Below are positions 10,593-20,839 of a DNA stretch of 64,000 bases, one piece after another. The position numbers were made by a program, and so were the translations under genes. The stretch is from Branchipolynoe longqiensis (lineage: Eukaryota > Annelida > Polychaeta > Phyllodocida > Polynoidae), in contig CM059193.1 of the NCBI GenBank assembly GCA_030323885.1, forward strand, positions 52,108,749 through 52,172,748, read 5' to 3'. Position 1 is the first letter of the stretch; every line of letters starts with the position of its first letter. A model generated the notes under the pieces. It was not told where the DNA came from. It searched no databases and worked only from the letters and a program-made list of their open reading frames with translations.

Positions 10593-12316
10593 ATGCCTTC
10601 TAAGAGGAACACCACTGCTGCTGCTGCTTCTGCTACTGCTACTACTACTACTACTACTACACATACTACTCCTACTACACCAGTCTCCAGAGCTGCTGTG
10701 ACTAGGCCGTGGGAGAGGAGGAGGACTAGGCCGTGGGAGAGGCAGAAAAAGGCAGACTTTACAATGCTCTCCATCAACAGCCTCCTCACCTGCCTCGCCA
10801 CCTCGCCACTCTCCACACCACTCTCCAGAACACCATTCTCCAGAACACCACTCTCCAGAAAACCACTATCCACTGGAGGAGCTGGAGATGCAAGTGGAGA
10901 GGTCGATGATGCAACGCTGGCATCCCCACTCCAGCTCGCCATCTCCTGCCTCTCGGGGCAGCTCATGGGCGTCGTCCGCTGCCTCCGCCGCCTCCGCCGC
11001 CACCACCACCTCCAACGCCTCCACCAGCACTGGTGGCCTCTCCGCGTCAAAGAGACGGAGGGCCAAGAAGAGCGACTGTTCTCTGTCGGTCTTCAAGGAG
11101 GATCAAATGTTGGACTTCCTCCAGGAGAACCCCATCATGTGGAACATGAAGCTCACGGATTACCGCCGCTCAGACAGAAAGGCCAAGATGTGGGAGGACC
11201 AGGCGATACTTCTGGGGACCACAACAGTCCATCTCCAGAAGTGGTTCAAGTCGCTCAGGGACACGAACACGCGGCTCCACAAGAAAAAAAGCGGGGACGG
11301 AGCCACTGAGCTGACTGAACGGGAGCAGTGGATCCTGCGCAAGTTCGGGTTCCTGCGGTCCGTCGTCCGTCACTGACCGGAGCCCTGCAGGAGTGTAACT
11401 ACATAACCTTTTATCATCCTGACAAGTGCGGCCATTAGTATTCTCGTAAAACCGCTTGTATTCTAAGTTTGTTATGTTATGGTTTTGTTGTAATTATGTA
11501 AATATTCTAGTAATTTGTTAAATGTTATTTATTTCTTTAATGTTGAGTTGTTGTGTAGTTGTTCTTAAATCGAGATATTGACAATAGATGTATCGGGATA
11601 TAATCGTTATAAATCCATGTTTGCATTTAACGTTAATTATTTTTGCTTTATATATTTTTGATTTACTGTTGACTTGTCGTGTCTTTTGTCGAAATATCGA
11701 TTTGCGTTCATGTTACTTATGTTATTTTATGATTTTGTCTTGCAGTTGGCCGCTCCTGTCGCGTCTCCGCAGCTCGATCTCAGCGTGGAGGAGAATGTCC
11801 CGACCGATGTGGAGGTGGCGATGGATGAGGAGCTTCCACCCACTCCCCCCGCTACATCGCAAGAGCAGGGAAAGGGGAGAGGGAAGCGATCTGCCCCAGT
11901 CGACGACAACCTTCTCACTGCCATCCACAAGAGGTTCGACGAGTCTGGGGACATCCTCAAGGTGATGCAGCCGCCTCCGACACCGACCGTGACGGTGACG
12001 AAGCGAGTGGCATTCGCCAACTATGTGCGGGACATGATCCTCATGATGCCGGAGGAGCGGTTTGTGTCCGCTCAACCGCATGGTGTCACACCATCTGGAG
12101 GATGAGGAAGGAACATTTGTGGGACCGGTGGTTCGTGTGGCTGCTCCTGCTCCTGCACCTGCTCCTGCACCTGCTCCTGCACCTGATCCTGCACCTGCTC
12201 CTGCACCTGCTCGTGCACCTGCTCCTGGACAACCTCCGTGGGTCACGAGGCGGCCGCAGCTCCGCTGGTGGTACGGCCGTCACCGCCGCACACTGCTGGA
12301 CAACTATGGACATTAG
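10593..12316 (+). pseudogene. Harbinger MADF/Myb-like DNA-binding protein gene, frameshifted
   Basis: The start at 10,593 gives MPSKRNTT followed by Ala/Thr runs. Between about 10,695 and 10,750 the meaningful frame changes to one with GRGRGGGLGRGRGRKR (AT-hook-like) and His-Ser-Pro repeats. This frame continues into a MADF-type domain at about 11,085-11,300 (FLQENPIMWNMKLTDYR, MWEDQA, VHLQKWFKSLRDT) and the end LTEREQWILRKFGF, stopping at 11,376. An acceptor-like TTTTGTCTTGCAG at 11,733-11,745 precedes a second coding stretch with DILKVMQPP and YVRDMILMMPEE, then a further frame change near 12,065 into LEDEEGTFVGP and a Pro-Ala repeat ending at 12,316. AATAAATAAA near 12,745 is a likely poly(A) signal. 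In known Harbinger elements this protein binds the ends and imports the transposase. Two frame changes suggest that the copy is broken, unless there are unseen introns. Confidence 0.65.
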
Positions 12317-12879
12317 GGATGGCGGGGCACACGAGGGGCTCTCCCGGAGTCGTGGTGCGCGCGGGTGCTCCGCCCACTGTGGGTGCAGCATGGCCGGGGA
12401 CTTGTGCTGCCGCAGACATCGCGACTCCGACACACGGCGACCCCACCCAAGTGAACTTGTCTGAGTCGGCCAGCCCAGAAGGACTATTGAACTTGTCGGG
12501 GCTGTCCGGGATATCTGGCATGTTGGGCGGAAATTTGGACTTATTCCCCTCGTCAGCCACACAGTCGCCAGCTGATGCCACTTCTAATGGCAAGGGAGAG
12601 AAGTGATTGTAAATATGTGTAGATATGTAGTCTTAGTTTTTATTTATCTTTGTACATTTGTATGTATATATGTATATATATTGTATGTTTATATATTGTT
12701 TGTACATTTTTATGTATATATGTAAATATGTCAAGATGTTTAAATAAATAAATATACTGTCAATTTTAATTGTTGTGTCTGCGTTCAGTAAAGGCATGCC
12801 ATCATTTAATTGTTATACATTAAAGTACAATTAAAATTTAAATAAAAACTTTAAATTTAAAATATTTATAATAATCTTT

Positions 12880-13485
12880 CTCCTTCCCCTTTCTCCCTTC
12901 CTTCCCTCCCTCTCTCTATCTCTCTTCCTCTCTCTCTATCTCTCTTCCTCCCTCTCTCTATCGCTCTTCCTCCCTCTCTCTATCTCTCTTCCTCCCTCTC
13001 TCTATCTCTCTTCCTCTCTCTCTTCCTCCCTCTCTCTATCTCTCTTCCTCTCTCTATCTCTCTTCCTCCCTCTCTCTCTATCTCTCTTCCTCCCTCTCTC
13101 TATCTCTCTTGCTCTATCTCTATATATCTTCCTCTCTCTCTATCTCTCTTCCCCTCTCTCTATCTCTCTTCCTCCCTCTCTCTATCTCTCTTCCTCTCTC
13201 TATCTCTCTTCCTCCCTCTCTCTATCTCTCTTCCTCTCTCTCTATCTCTCTTCCTCCCTCTCTCTATCTCTCTTCCTCCCTCTCTCTATCTCTCTTCCTC
13301 CCTCTCTCTATCTCTCTTCCTCTCTCTCTATCTCTCTTCCTCTCTCTCTATCTCTCTTCCTCCCTCTCTCTATCTCTCTTCCTCCCTCTCTCTATCTCTC
13401 TACCTCCCTCCCCCTCCCTCCACTCCCTCCCTCCCTCCCTCCCTGCATCTCTTCTCTCCCTCCCTCCCTCCCTGCCTCTAACTCA
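12880..13485. repeat. (CT)n/CTCTCTAT-CTTCCTCC pyrimidine repeat
   Basis: About 600 bases of CTCTCTATCTCTCTTCCTCC units, one strand purely pyrimidine apart from A. It sits between the two convergent Harbinger genes. Open frames encoding Ser-Leu-Pro repeats are artefacts. Confidence 0.95.
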
Positions 13486-13672
13486 TCTCCCCCTTTCTGT
13501 CTCTGTGTCACTCTATTTTTCCCTGTGTTCTTAGTATGTATGTAAAAGATTAATTCATGTAAAAAGAGAGGAGATTCATTACAATTACATTAATTAGATG
13601 ACTTTAAATTAGGGAGTGAAAGAACGTAACAGACATGTAAAATTGTGTTTTCATATCTATAAAATGATATCG

Positions 13673-13678
13673 TTTATT
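13673..13678 (-). terminator. Poly(A) signal of the Harbinger transposase
   Basis: AATAAA on the minus strand, about 160 bases beyond the transposase stop codon. Confidence 0.5.
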
Positions 13679-13837
13679 TTACTAGACATATAAACATATT
13701 AGCATCTCATATAACAGGAGATATGTCACAACATCACAGACATGTAAAAAGCGATAACAGTACAGTGTCAAGAAAAGCACATAAGTTTGCAAAAACAGTA
13801 GACAGACACAGCGCATACAGACTGATAAAATGTTTTG

Positions 13838-15142
13838 TCAGATCATCCTGTCTTGCCATGACAGTGCTCCGGCGGGTGAGACGACCCAGTCTTTAATTAG
13901 ATTGCGCTGTTCCTTTCCTAGCTTGGACGCGGTGTTGGGGTTAACAGGTAGAACGTCAATGTCAGGAAGGTTGTGGCCCTCTCGCCAACCTCCAGGCACA
14001 AAGTTGTTGTTGGCTGTCTCAGGATGATCCAGCTGCATGTTCTGTAGTGCTGGGTAGCGTGTCCTCATGAGGTTGTGCAGAACAATGCACGCCTTGACGA
14101 TGATCTTCACGTTGGAGGGGTGGTGCTGCATAGTCGTCAGCAGCACTTGGAAGCGGTTGGCTAGAATGCCAAAGGCATTCTCCACCACTCTCCTAGCTCG
14201 GGAAAGCTGGTAGTTGAAGAGTCGCTCGTCATTGGTCAAGCCCCTCTTGCCATACGGCTTCATCATGGTCGGCCGCAGGGCAAAGGCGTCATCACCGATC
14301 AGAAAATACGGCACATCCTTCTGGCCGTGGACGAGCGGTTCAGGGTTCGGAAAGCCGATGGTGCCACCTTCTGTGCCCGCCTTCAGCTCGGAGGCGTTGT
14401 AAATCTGGGCATCGGACGCGGAGCCCAAACCGCCAATATCTGCCCAGATAAATTTGTAATCCGCATCTACAAGCGCCAACAGGACCACGGAGAAAAAGCC
14501 CTTGTAGTTGTAGTAGAGCGACCCACTCTTTGGAGGGCACCGGCAGGCGATGTGCTTCCCATCCAGAGCGCCACAGGTATGGGGGAAGTTCCACCTCTCT
14601 GAAAAGAGGTCCGCGACGGCACGCCACCCTTCTGGAGTCGTCGGACACGTCATGACCTCGGCCATGTACTCGTCGACGATGGCCTTACAGACTTCACGCA
14701 CTATCAGCGACTGTGTGTTGTGGGGCACCCTCCACCCGAACTTCATGGAGGAGTATTTTGTGCCAGATGCCAGGTGCCGCAGAGTAAGTGCTATTTTCAG
14801 CGCCGGCTCGAGCGGCACCCTGAATGTGGTCCATTTTTTGGCGATCCTCGGTCCCACTCGCGCCACAATCTCGTCAAACAACTGGGGAGGCAGCCGCATG
14901 AAGTTCACAAACGACGCGGTGTCCTCGGTGCGGAGCTCGACCATCAGCTTGTCGAACAAGCCAAACTGTGGCCGCCTCCCAATCCAGGGTCTGACCCACA
15001 CTGATCGTCGCTGCCGCTCCCTCCTCCTTCGTCTCTCGATACGGGACGCCAGAAGAACCATGAGGTATTGCCCAAGCTCATGGTGATAAAGGGCAACTCT
15101 GTAGAAAAGCTGGAACTGTACTTGCAGTGCCTGGGCATCCAT
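13838..15142 (-). CDS. PIF/Harbinger transposase (HARBI1-like DDE nuclease)
   Basis: An uninterrupted ORF of 434 codons from the ATG at 15,142; an in-frame ATG 22 codons upstream at 15,208 lies above the TATA box and is unlikely. The DDE_Tnp_4-type catalytic residues are all present: Asp194 in GALDGKHI, Asp284 in LIGDDAF and Glu321 in RRVVENAFG, with the usual NNR-like block NYQLSRARR just before the Glu and the conserved VDADYKFIWADIG and GSASDAQIYN segments between. The enzyme would cut at the element ends in the nucleus and join them to TWA-type targets, normally together with the MADF/Myb-like partner. The length is typical of the family. The ORF looks undamaged, so this copy may be recent. 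HARBI1-type host genes are an alternative, but the TIRs and partner gene argue for a transposon. Confidence 0.93.
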   Translation of the reverse strand: MDAQALQVQFQLFYRVALYHHELGQYLMVLLASRIERRRRRERQRRSVWVRPWIGRRPQFGLFDKLMVELRTEDTASFVNFMRLPPQLFDEIVARVGPRIAKKWTTFRVPLEPALKIALTLRHLASGTKYSSMKFGWRVPHNTQSLIVREVCKAIVDEYMAEVMTCPTTPEGWRAVADLFSERWNFPHTCGALDGKHIACRCPPKSGSLYYNYKGFFSVVLLALVDADYKFIWADIGGLGSASDAQIYNASELKAGTEGGTIGFPNPEPLVHGQKDVPYFLIGDDAFALRPTMMKPYGKRGLTNDERLFNYQLSRARRVVENAFGILANRFQVLLTTMQHHPSNVKIIVKACIVLHNLMRTRYPALQNMQLDHPETANNNFVPGGWREGHNLPDIDVLPVNPNTASKLGKEQRNLIKDWVVSPAGALSWQDRMI

Positions 15143-15189
15143 CCTGTATGAGCAGCAGAGCAGGAATGACCGAAGAAGGCGTGCGTCAC

Positions 15190-15198
15190 CTTTATATA
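15190..15198 (-). promoter_or_regulatory. TATA box of the Harbinger transposase
   Basis: TATATAAAG on the minus strand, about 50 bases upstream of the ATG at 15,142. It places transcription initiation near 15,165, which excludes the ATG at 15,208. Confidence 0.6.
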
Positions 15199-15701
15199 CC
15201 GAGACCATAGGTCGGGCATACGCTACTCATACGCTACTCATACGCTTTGCATACGCAACGATTACGCTCCCATACGCAACTCGTAGGTTCTGCGTATGCT
15301 GCATACGCCCGAGATACGCCTGTGATGCAAGTTGAGCATACGAGTAGCGTACGCCGGTGTAACCCTAGCATATGCCGGTGTACCCCCAGCGTACGAGGAG
15401 CGTATGCCGGCGCATGAGAAGCATATGAGTAGCGTATGAACCATACGCCCCCATAGGTCGAGATTTTTTTTAGCATGCACAAAAATATTTGGACAGACGG
15501 ACGGGAGAAAGCATATGGCGGCGTACAGTGGCATAGGCCGGCATAAACCGGCACATGACGGCGTATGCGGAGGGTATGTGTAGTGTACACGTAGCGTATG
15601 CATAGCGTATGGTGGCGTATGACAGCGTATGCCAACGTATATGACGTAAAGCGCCTACGCCGCCGTACGCTCCCGCAAAAAATGCTAATGTGACAGCCCC
15701 T

Positions 15702-16134
15702 TAAGCCAACCTGCATAAGTTTAAGTTGGAAAAGTCCCATATTAGTATTAACAGCTGTTTTAGGTCTACTCTCTTCATCTACCATTACCTGCCAAAAACC
15801 TGACTTTAGGTCTAATTGTGGTAAAGATTTTAGCTCCATGAAGTTGATCAAAAATATCCTATATCCTGGGCAGAGGATAAGCATCTTTAGCTGTTTGTTA
15901 CTGCATTAAGCTTACGATAGTCCCCACAAAGACGAATAGTACCATCCTCTTTTGGCACTATAGTGACAGGTGAAGCCCAAGGACTACAATTAAACTCTAT
16001 AATGTCATCTGCAAGCATTCTCTTAATTTCTTTGTCTACAATATGTCATTTACTTAATTGTATCCTATACGGTCTCTGATTAATTGGATATGCATTTTCC
16101 GTACCAATATGCATCTCTACAACCTCTGTAGCTC
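15702..16134 (-). pseudogene. Gypsy element C reverse transcriptase, first part
   Basis: On the minus strand: a [31 protein letters not shown] block (15,905-16,010) and, after stops, LPQLDLKSGFWQVMVDEESRPKTAV (about 15,755-15,830), the fingers and first palm motif of a Ty3/gypsy RT. The reading breaks at 15,701 where the Harbinger element is inserted and continues at 10,209. Several stops make it inactive, independently of the insertion. Confidence 0.8.
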
Positions 16135-16660
16135 CTAGTTTATCATCAGACTCAGGAAACAAAGAAGGAAACTGTATCTAAGATTACACATTATACCTGC
16201 AATTCCTTTATCTACACTCTCTAACCCTATCCGTGAATGAATAATATCACATAATGAAACAAATTTCTCCTTATAACTAATTTCAGCTGCACAAATTTCC
16301 ATTACATCTGTCCCTATGAGCATATCAAAATTCAATGACTCAACTTCAAAGAAAGGACATAACGTATCATAAATTGAAATATATGCTATACCTTTACTAG
16401 GAATTAAATGTCTTGATAGTGATCTCAATCTACTACCCAGACACAATTGCCCATCGGATACACCAATGTCAACCAAATATTGAAAAAACAGGCAAATGTA
16501 TCAAACTTTTAGCTGCACCTGAGTCTACAAGATCAGATAAATTAAACCCGTCAAATTCAATTTGAATCGAAGGACATGCATCAAGTGCACAATTTAGTTT
16601 CCCGATGGTGTAGTACCACTCATGCTTATACCAGAAAGCAATTTTAATTTGTATGGACAA
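16135..16660 (-). pseudogene. Gypsy element C retropepsin
   Basis: The LVDSGAAKSLIHLPVF motif (about 16,485-16,535) is a retropepsin active-site loop (D-S-G-A). It is followed by the LIGTDVM block (about 16,300), equivalent to the second conserved protease segment (ILG.D). One frameshift lies near 16,470. Placement between gag and RT is the normal order. Confidence 0.75.
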
Positions 16661-17951
16661 TCATGCAACATGTGTGCTTCATTACATAAGTAACACAAAA
16701 GTGTACGCTTATCCGTTCTGCTACGTCTTCCCTGTCCATAGACATTATTTTTCTGAACCTGCCGATACGTGTGAGGCGTACTAAATGGTAGTGCCTGTGT
16801 TCCCACAATGGGTGGACAATTTCCATTGACCCCCTGCTGTTGTGTTGAGAGTGCATGCATCGCAGTGTGCTGTGCAACTGAAGCGTGACGAATCAAGTCA
16901 GCATTCCCTACCCCCACTGGCTACTCTATGCGGACATGCGGAAATGCATTACTCTGTGCTGCAACGTTCACACTATTTATTGCTGAATTTTCAGAAATTC
17001 CACTGCCTAGTGACAACTTAGTTATATACTTCCTATGAGACTTCATCTCACCCTGTAGCGACTTCATTACCTGAATATATGTGTTAGATGATTTAGAACC
17101 CTTTGAAGCAGAAGATGAACCAGAACAATCTAATGCTGTATTATTCAAACTATCCATCTCCTCACAAATTGCTAATCTTCCATTATGTGCTATAGCATGT
17201 CTATGCTGTCTACTTACAGACCTGTCACTTAGAATTGACATCGCAAAAGCATATTCCAGAGTTTCGGGTTGGTTACATACAATATGGTATTGTCATCTAA
17301 TAATGAATCCAGAAACCTTGACAGTAGGATCTCGAATGTATCAGTACCCAATACTCCATTCGTCAAATCCCAGCCTTAGCTGCTGCTGTCTTAACGTGCT
17401 GAGAGTACCCTCTTCCTGTTTCATAGATAGAACAATTCCCTTCAAATGTGAACGTTCATCAGCAGTCAATAGAGTATAATTTGCTTCCAGGATTTTGCGT
17501 TTTCATACTGAAAGGCAGTGAAAAGTACCTCATGCAAAGCACCTGTCGCATTAGATAAAGCAAACCGAATAAGGTCAAGGTCAGAAACCCCAGAAAGAGT
17601 ATCAATACGTTCGATCAAATCCATCCAATTGCGCAGAGCACCTCCATCCGAACCGTCTAATAAGGGTACAGATTTCCCATACACTTTCAATGACCGACAA
17701 CGCATCTCCCTCTGTCTCTTCTCCACCTGTAATTATTCTCATCCCTCTCTGCGCTCTTCCCTCTGCTCTCTCGTGTCTGTCCTGTCCCTAATCTGCTCTA
17801 ACCTCTCCTCATGCTCTTCCTTAAGAGTACCTAACTTTAAAGCCATAAACTTCGCCCATGATTCTCCCTCCTGCGTTTCACTCGAAAGGTTGCCCACGGT
17901 ACACTCACCTTTAAACCAGTAGTCAAAGTCCATCATGAGTGGCATAATCAA
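16594..17951 (-). pseudogene. Gypsy element C gag
   Basis: From ATG at 17,951: a Glu/Arg-rich stretch (KEEHEERLEQIRDRT, possible coiled coil), a retroelement capsid-like region (VPLLDGSDGGALRNWMDLIERI, about 17,600-17,680), a Ser-rich linker and a zinc knuckle CYLCNEAHMLHDC (about 16,650-16,695). Stops and frame changes at about 17,740, 17,470, 17,340 and 16,920 break it. It is preceded by a leader to 18,365. Confidence 0.75.
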
Positions 17952-18348
17952 TGTGCTATTGTATGTGATGGGAGAAAAACATTAGCAGAATTGAAAATCA
18001 AGTATAGATTCGTCTGTAAGTAGAAATAGAGTAGAGAAAAAGTGTTGTAGTATATTACAATGCCCCAAAAGCAGCCGAAAGTAGTCCCTTTTAATAAAAA
18101 TATATATATTTTGCCGGCGACGCGAGGCTTCTATCACGGCATGTTACAGAAATACCGTAAGAGAAAGCCTAGCATACCTTGCAAAACATTGACACTGTCA
18201 GAAAAGTCGTCGACAACTCAATTATATAATAATAAATTTGAACCCCCACAGAGTCAAAGAAACAAGAAAAAGCACTACTAACAAAGCACACCACTCGAGC
18301 ACCCCTACCAGCTGCTCCACTTCGGATCAACACTGTGTGTTGAAGATC

Positions 18349-18365
18349 GTCGTGGTCACCAGTTT
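18349..18365 (-). promoter_or_regulatory. Primer-binding-site-like sequence of gypsy element C
   Basis: Minus-strand TGGTGACCACGACGATC lies just inside an ACA-type LTR end. TGGTGACC... is a familiar start for gypsy primer-binding sites. It fixes the direction of element C. Confidence 0.5.
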
Positions 18366-18860
18366 TGTAGAGTGGGTATTCGAGTCTGTGGCTATGTAGG
18401 TAGGCTAAAGTGAAAAACAATACAGACGGAGAGACAGAGAGAAAGTAAAGCAAAAGTAAGAGTGTAAGAGAGGGTCCAAGCCCCTCTGGTTTATTATATA
18501 TAGTACATGGATTTTTGGTATATGATCATGCCATTCACTCCAACCAATAGTGACACAGCATTCCCAGTTCTTCCAATAGGGACTCAGCATTTCTGGTTAG
18601 CATGACCACCAGTGGTCTGCCCACCACCAGAGCTGGTTGACCTGTGGCCACCACCAACCTTGACCCCTGAGTGCATTGACCCCTACCTCAGCAGAGAGTC
18701 AGGCCCTGAGTGCACTCACACCCAGACCTGCCAATCAGCCCTATGGCTATAATTACCTGCCCTCAAGCATGGGCCAAGCCATATATATACACAATATACA
18801 TATACACACACTCTTGGCCGGCCACACATAATAATAATAATAGAGGATTTCCAATTCTCC
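18366..18860 (-). mobile_element. Probable 5' LTR of gypsy element C
   Basis: The sequence upstream of the primer-binding site contains pyrimidine-rich CTTTACTTTCTCTCTGTCTC and a TATATAATAAA stretch on the minus strand near 18,500. I cannot find the distal boundary: the 3' LTR is missing, so the outer limit given is a guess. Confidence 0.35.
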
Positions 18861-18884
18861 CTCTGCTTATTATCGGAATATTTT

Positions 18885-19040
18885 ACAATTGTATGTATAT
18901 ATGAATGTGTGTATGTATATATTTATATCTATGTGCATGTATGCCTGTGTGCATGTCTGTATGTATGTCTGTATGTATGCACGTGTGTGTGTATGTGTAT
19001 ATATGTGTATATGTATGTATGTGTGTGAGTTATCGCTCAC
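18885..19040. repeat. GTAT/TGTG microsatellite
   Basis: Imperfect (GTAT)n and (GT)n ending about 25 bases before the splice acceptor of the GPCR exon. Confidence 0.9.
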
Positions 19041-19051
19041 CAGTTCAATAT

Positions 19052-19066
19052 TCTCTTTGCTTGCAG
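19052..19066 (+). promoter_or_regulatory. Splice acceptor before the GPCR coding exon
   Basis: TTCTCTTTGCTTGCAG ends near 19,066 and has a good pyrimidine tract. It lies 200 bases before the likely start codon, so the gene probably has at least one upstream non-coding exon outside the recognisable region. Confidence 0.5.
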
Positions 19067-19264
19067 GCTTTCCCGCCATACAGCCCCACAGCCTACGGAG
19101 CGCCACCATGCGCTCGCCTTAGGCACTAAGCACATCAGCGCTCGTAGTGGCAGCATTCAACAGCTCCATCCCGGCAACTCGGCCGCGTCGCCTCATCCCA
19201 CTTCCGGTCTCAGTTGGGAGAGGGGGAGGCTTGGGTGGGAGGGCGGGAGGGAGGGCGTGGCGCG

Positions 19265-20803
19265 ATGGAGGTCACCATGACCCAGTTCGCGCACACGGTA
19301 ACCATGGCAATGGCGTCTGTTGAGGTGAACGTGGACGTGGGCGGCGCTGGGAACGCAACGCCACACTCGGCGGCGGCGTGCGCAAACCACACGTGGGGCG
19401 GGAACTGCAGTGGCGACGACCGGATGTGGACGGCGGTCCCGCACCCGAGGGCTTCCGGTCTTCCGCCGGTGCAGCACGGCCAGATCTTGACGCCGGCGGT
19501 GATCCAGCGAATCGTGACGCTGGCGCTGATCATGGTGCTGACGTTGTGTGGCAATGTGGTCATCATGACAGTACTCACTTGCAGCAGGTACAGGAACTTG
19601 AACCGTCGCGTCAACATCTTCATCGTGAACCTGGCGATTGGCGACCTGACTGTGTGCTGCTTCACTATGACCACCGAGATGCTGTTTGTCGTCTTTGAGG
19701 GTGCCTGGGTGCTGGGCGCCGTCGCCTGTAAAGTGCTGCTGTACATCCAGGTGGTCACACTGGCGAGCACAACCTTCATTCTAACCGCGATGAGCTTCGA
19801 CCGTTACATGGCCATCTGCAAGCCGCTCAGTTTCGGCAACACTACGTCGCGGGCACGCCGCATGATCGTCGTCTCGTGGACATTGGCCCTGGTGTTCGCA
19901 TTGCCACAGCTGCTGATTTTCAAGCAGAGTGCCGTTGGCATCTACCCAGAGGGTGACATCCAATTCAAATGCCAGAGCAAAGGATACTCGGCATGGTGGC
20001 AGCGGAAACTCTACTTCACCTTTATGACATCATACATCCTGATCCTCCCAGCAGGGCTTATATGCTTCTGCTACTTCAACGTCGTCAAGGTCGTGTGGCG
20101 CCAAGGTCGCGACACCAAGGACTCTGGCGTGGCTTTGCGCCGTACCATCAAGGACAGCAAGGCCATCCCAAGGGCGAAGGTGAAGACCATCAAGATGACC
20201 TTAAGCATCATCTGCAGCTTCATCATGTGCTGGACGCCTTACTTCGCTGTGCACCTGGTACATATCTGGAGCGAGTACTCGGCGCAGATCCCCGAGGAGG
20301 TGTACGCCTTCGCCGAGACGGTGGCGCTGTTGAACAGCGCACTGAACCCCATCCTCTATGGCTGCTTCAACATCAAGCTCAAACGCGGTCTGCTCGAGGT
20401 GTTCTGTCCGAACAAGCTGAACCTTCGCAACCGCGAACAGTTCCACGACATGGCGCCCGGGGTCAGCGAGTGCATGACCGTGGTGCGCGACGACGGCCAC
20501 TGCACCGGGGTCGGCAAGGGACGGCTGTCGGCACTGTGCACCTCACACGAATCTAGCAGCTCGAGCCACAACCACAACCACAGCCACAGCCACAGTCACA
20601 GCCACAGCTCGTCCGGGCCCGCGTCCGCGCCGGGCCGAGCCGCCGTGTCGAAGGATGTCGCCATTACGGAGGAGAATGTCAACGGGTTCCGGCTTCGTGT
20701 CAGGTTCGCGAATGGCACCCGCGGGGCGCAGTCGCCACTGGCTGGAGCGCTGGGCTGCGGGCCGGGCGAGGAGCCAAACCATGTGGTGACATCGGCCATC
20801 TAG
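19265..20803 (+). CDS. Rhodopsin-type neuropeptide receptor (vasopressin/CCAP/NPS receptor group)
   Basis: A 512-codon ORF in one exon; an in-frame ATG 17 codons upstream (19,214) encodes a Gly/Glu-rich stretch and seems less likely. The extracellular N-terminus has N-glycosylation sites at residues 30, 41 and 47. Seven hydrophobic segments carry the class A signatures: GN97VV in TM1, LAIGD in TM2, DRY at 179-181, W323 and P325 in CWTPYF of TM6, and NPILY at 361-365 in TM7. Cys155 and Cys236 would form the conserved disulfide. The IPRAKVKTIKMTL block before TM6 and the LNSALNP end resemble CCAP, neuropeptide S and GnRH/corazonin-type receptors, so the ligand should be a peptide and coupling through G proteins. 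The exact ligand cannot be assigned. The C-tail has a His-Ser/His-Asn run (about residues 433-448). It is the only clear host gene here. Confidence 0.93.
   Translation: MEVTMTQFAHTVTMAMASVEVNVDVGGAGNATPHSAAACANHTWGGNCSGDDRMWTAVPHPRASGLPPVQHGQILTPAVIQRIVTLALIMVLTLCGNVVIMTVLTCSRYRNLNRRVNIFIVNLAIGDLTVCCFTMTTEMLFVVFEGAWVLGAVACKVLLYIQVVTLASTTFILTAMSFDRYMAICKPLSFGNTTSRARRMIVVSWTLALVFALPQLLIFKQSAVGIYPEGDIQFKCQSKGYSAWWQRKLYFTFMTSYILILPAGLICFCYFNVVKVVWRQGRDTKDSGVALRRTIKDSKAIPRAKVKTIKMTLSIICSFIMCWTPYFAVHLVHIWSEYSAQIPEEVYAFAETVALLNSALNPILYGCFNIKLKRGLLEVFCPNKLNLRNREQFHDMAPGVSECMTVVRDDGHCTGVGKGRLSALCTSHESSSSSHNHNHSHSHSHSHSSSGPASAPGRAAVSKDVAITEENVNGFRLRVRFANGTRGAQSPLAGALGCGPGEEPNHVVTSAI
20550..20612 (+). 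repeat. Coding (CACAGC)n repeat, His-Ser tract in the GPCR tail
   Basis: Hexanucleotide repeat giving alternating His with Asn or Ser, flanked by Ser runs. Repeat length is probably polymorphic. A metal-binding role is only a possibility. Confidence 0.8.
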
Positions 20804-20839
20804 CCAGGCCTAAGAAGCCTGCAGGTCCGTCGTCGGTGA

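Larger units (their letters stand above)
10210..15701. mobile_element. Complete PIF/Harbinger DNA transposon, about 5.5 kb
   Basis: Left end AGGCCCTGTCACATTA at 10,210; right end, read inward, AGGGGCTGTCACATTA from 15,701. GCGGGAGCGTA occurs about 30 bases inside each end. Both flanks read TTAA at the junction, consistent with the 3-base TTA/TAA target of Harbinger elements. It carries the two genes expected for the superfamily, convergently arranged: a MADF/Myb-like gene (plus) and a DDE transposase (minus), with a (CT)n-rich spacer. Subterminal regions (10,230-10,500 and 15,210-15,690) are dense in GCGTATG/CATACGC motifs, likely transposase-binding sites. It splits the RT of gypsy element C. 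Confidence 0.9.

Noticed and set aside
12086..12562. Minus-strand Arg/Ser-rich ORF
   Set aside because: Shadow of the Pro-Ala repeat of the plus-strand MADF gene.
13109..13534. 141-codon Ser/Leu/Pro ORF
   Set aside because: Pure translation of the CT-rich repeat; no start context and no homology expected.
15234..15633. Tyr/Ser-rich ORF upstream of the transposase
   Set aside because: It translates the CATACGC-dense subterminal repeats of the Harbinger element; only the part beyond 15,702 is RT.
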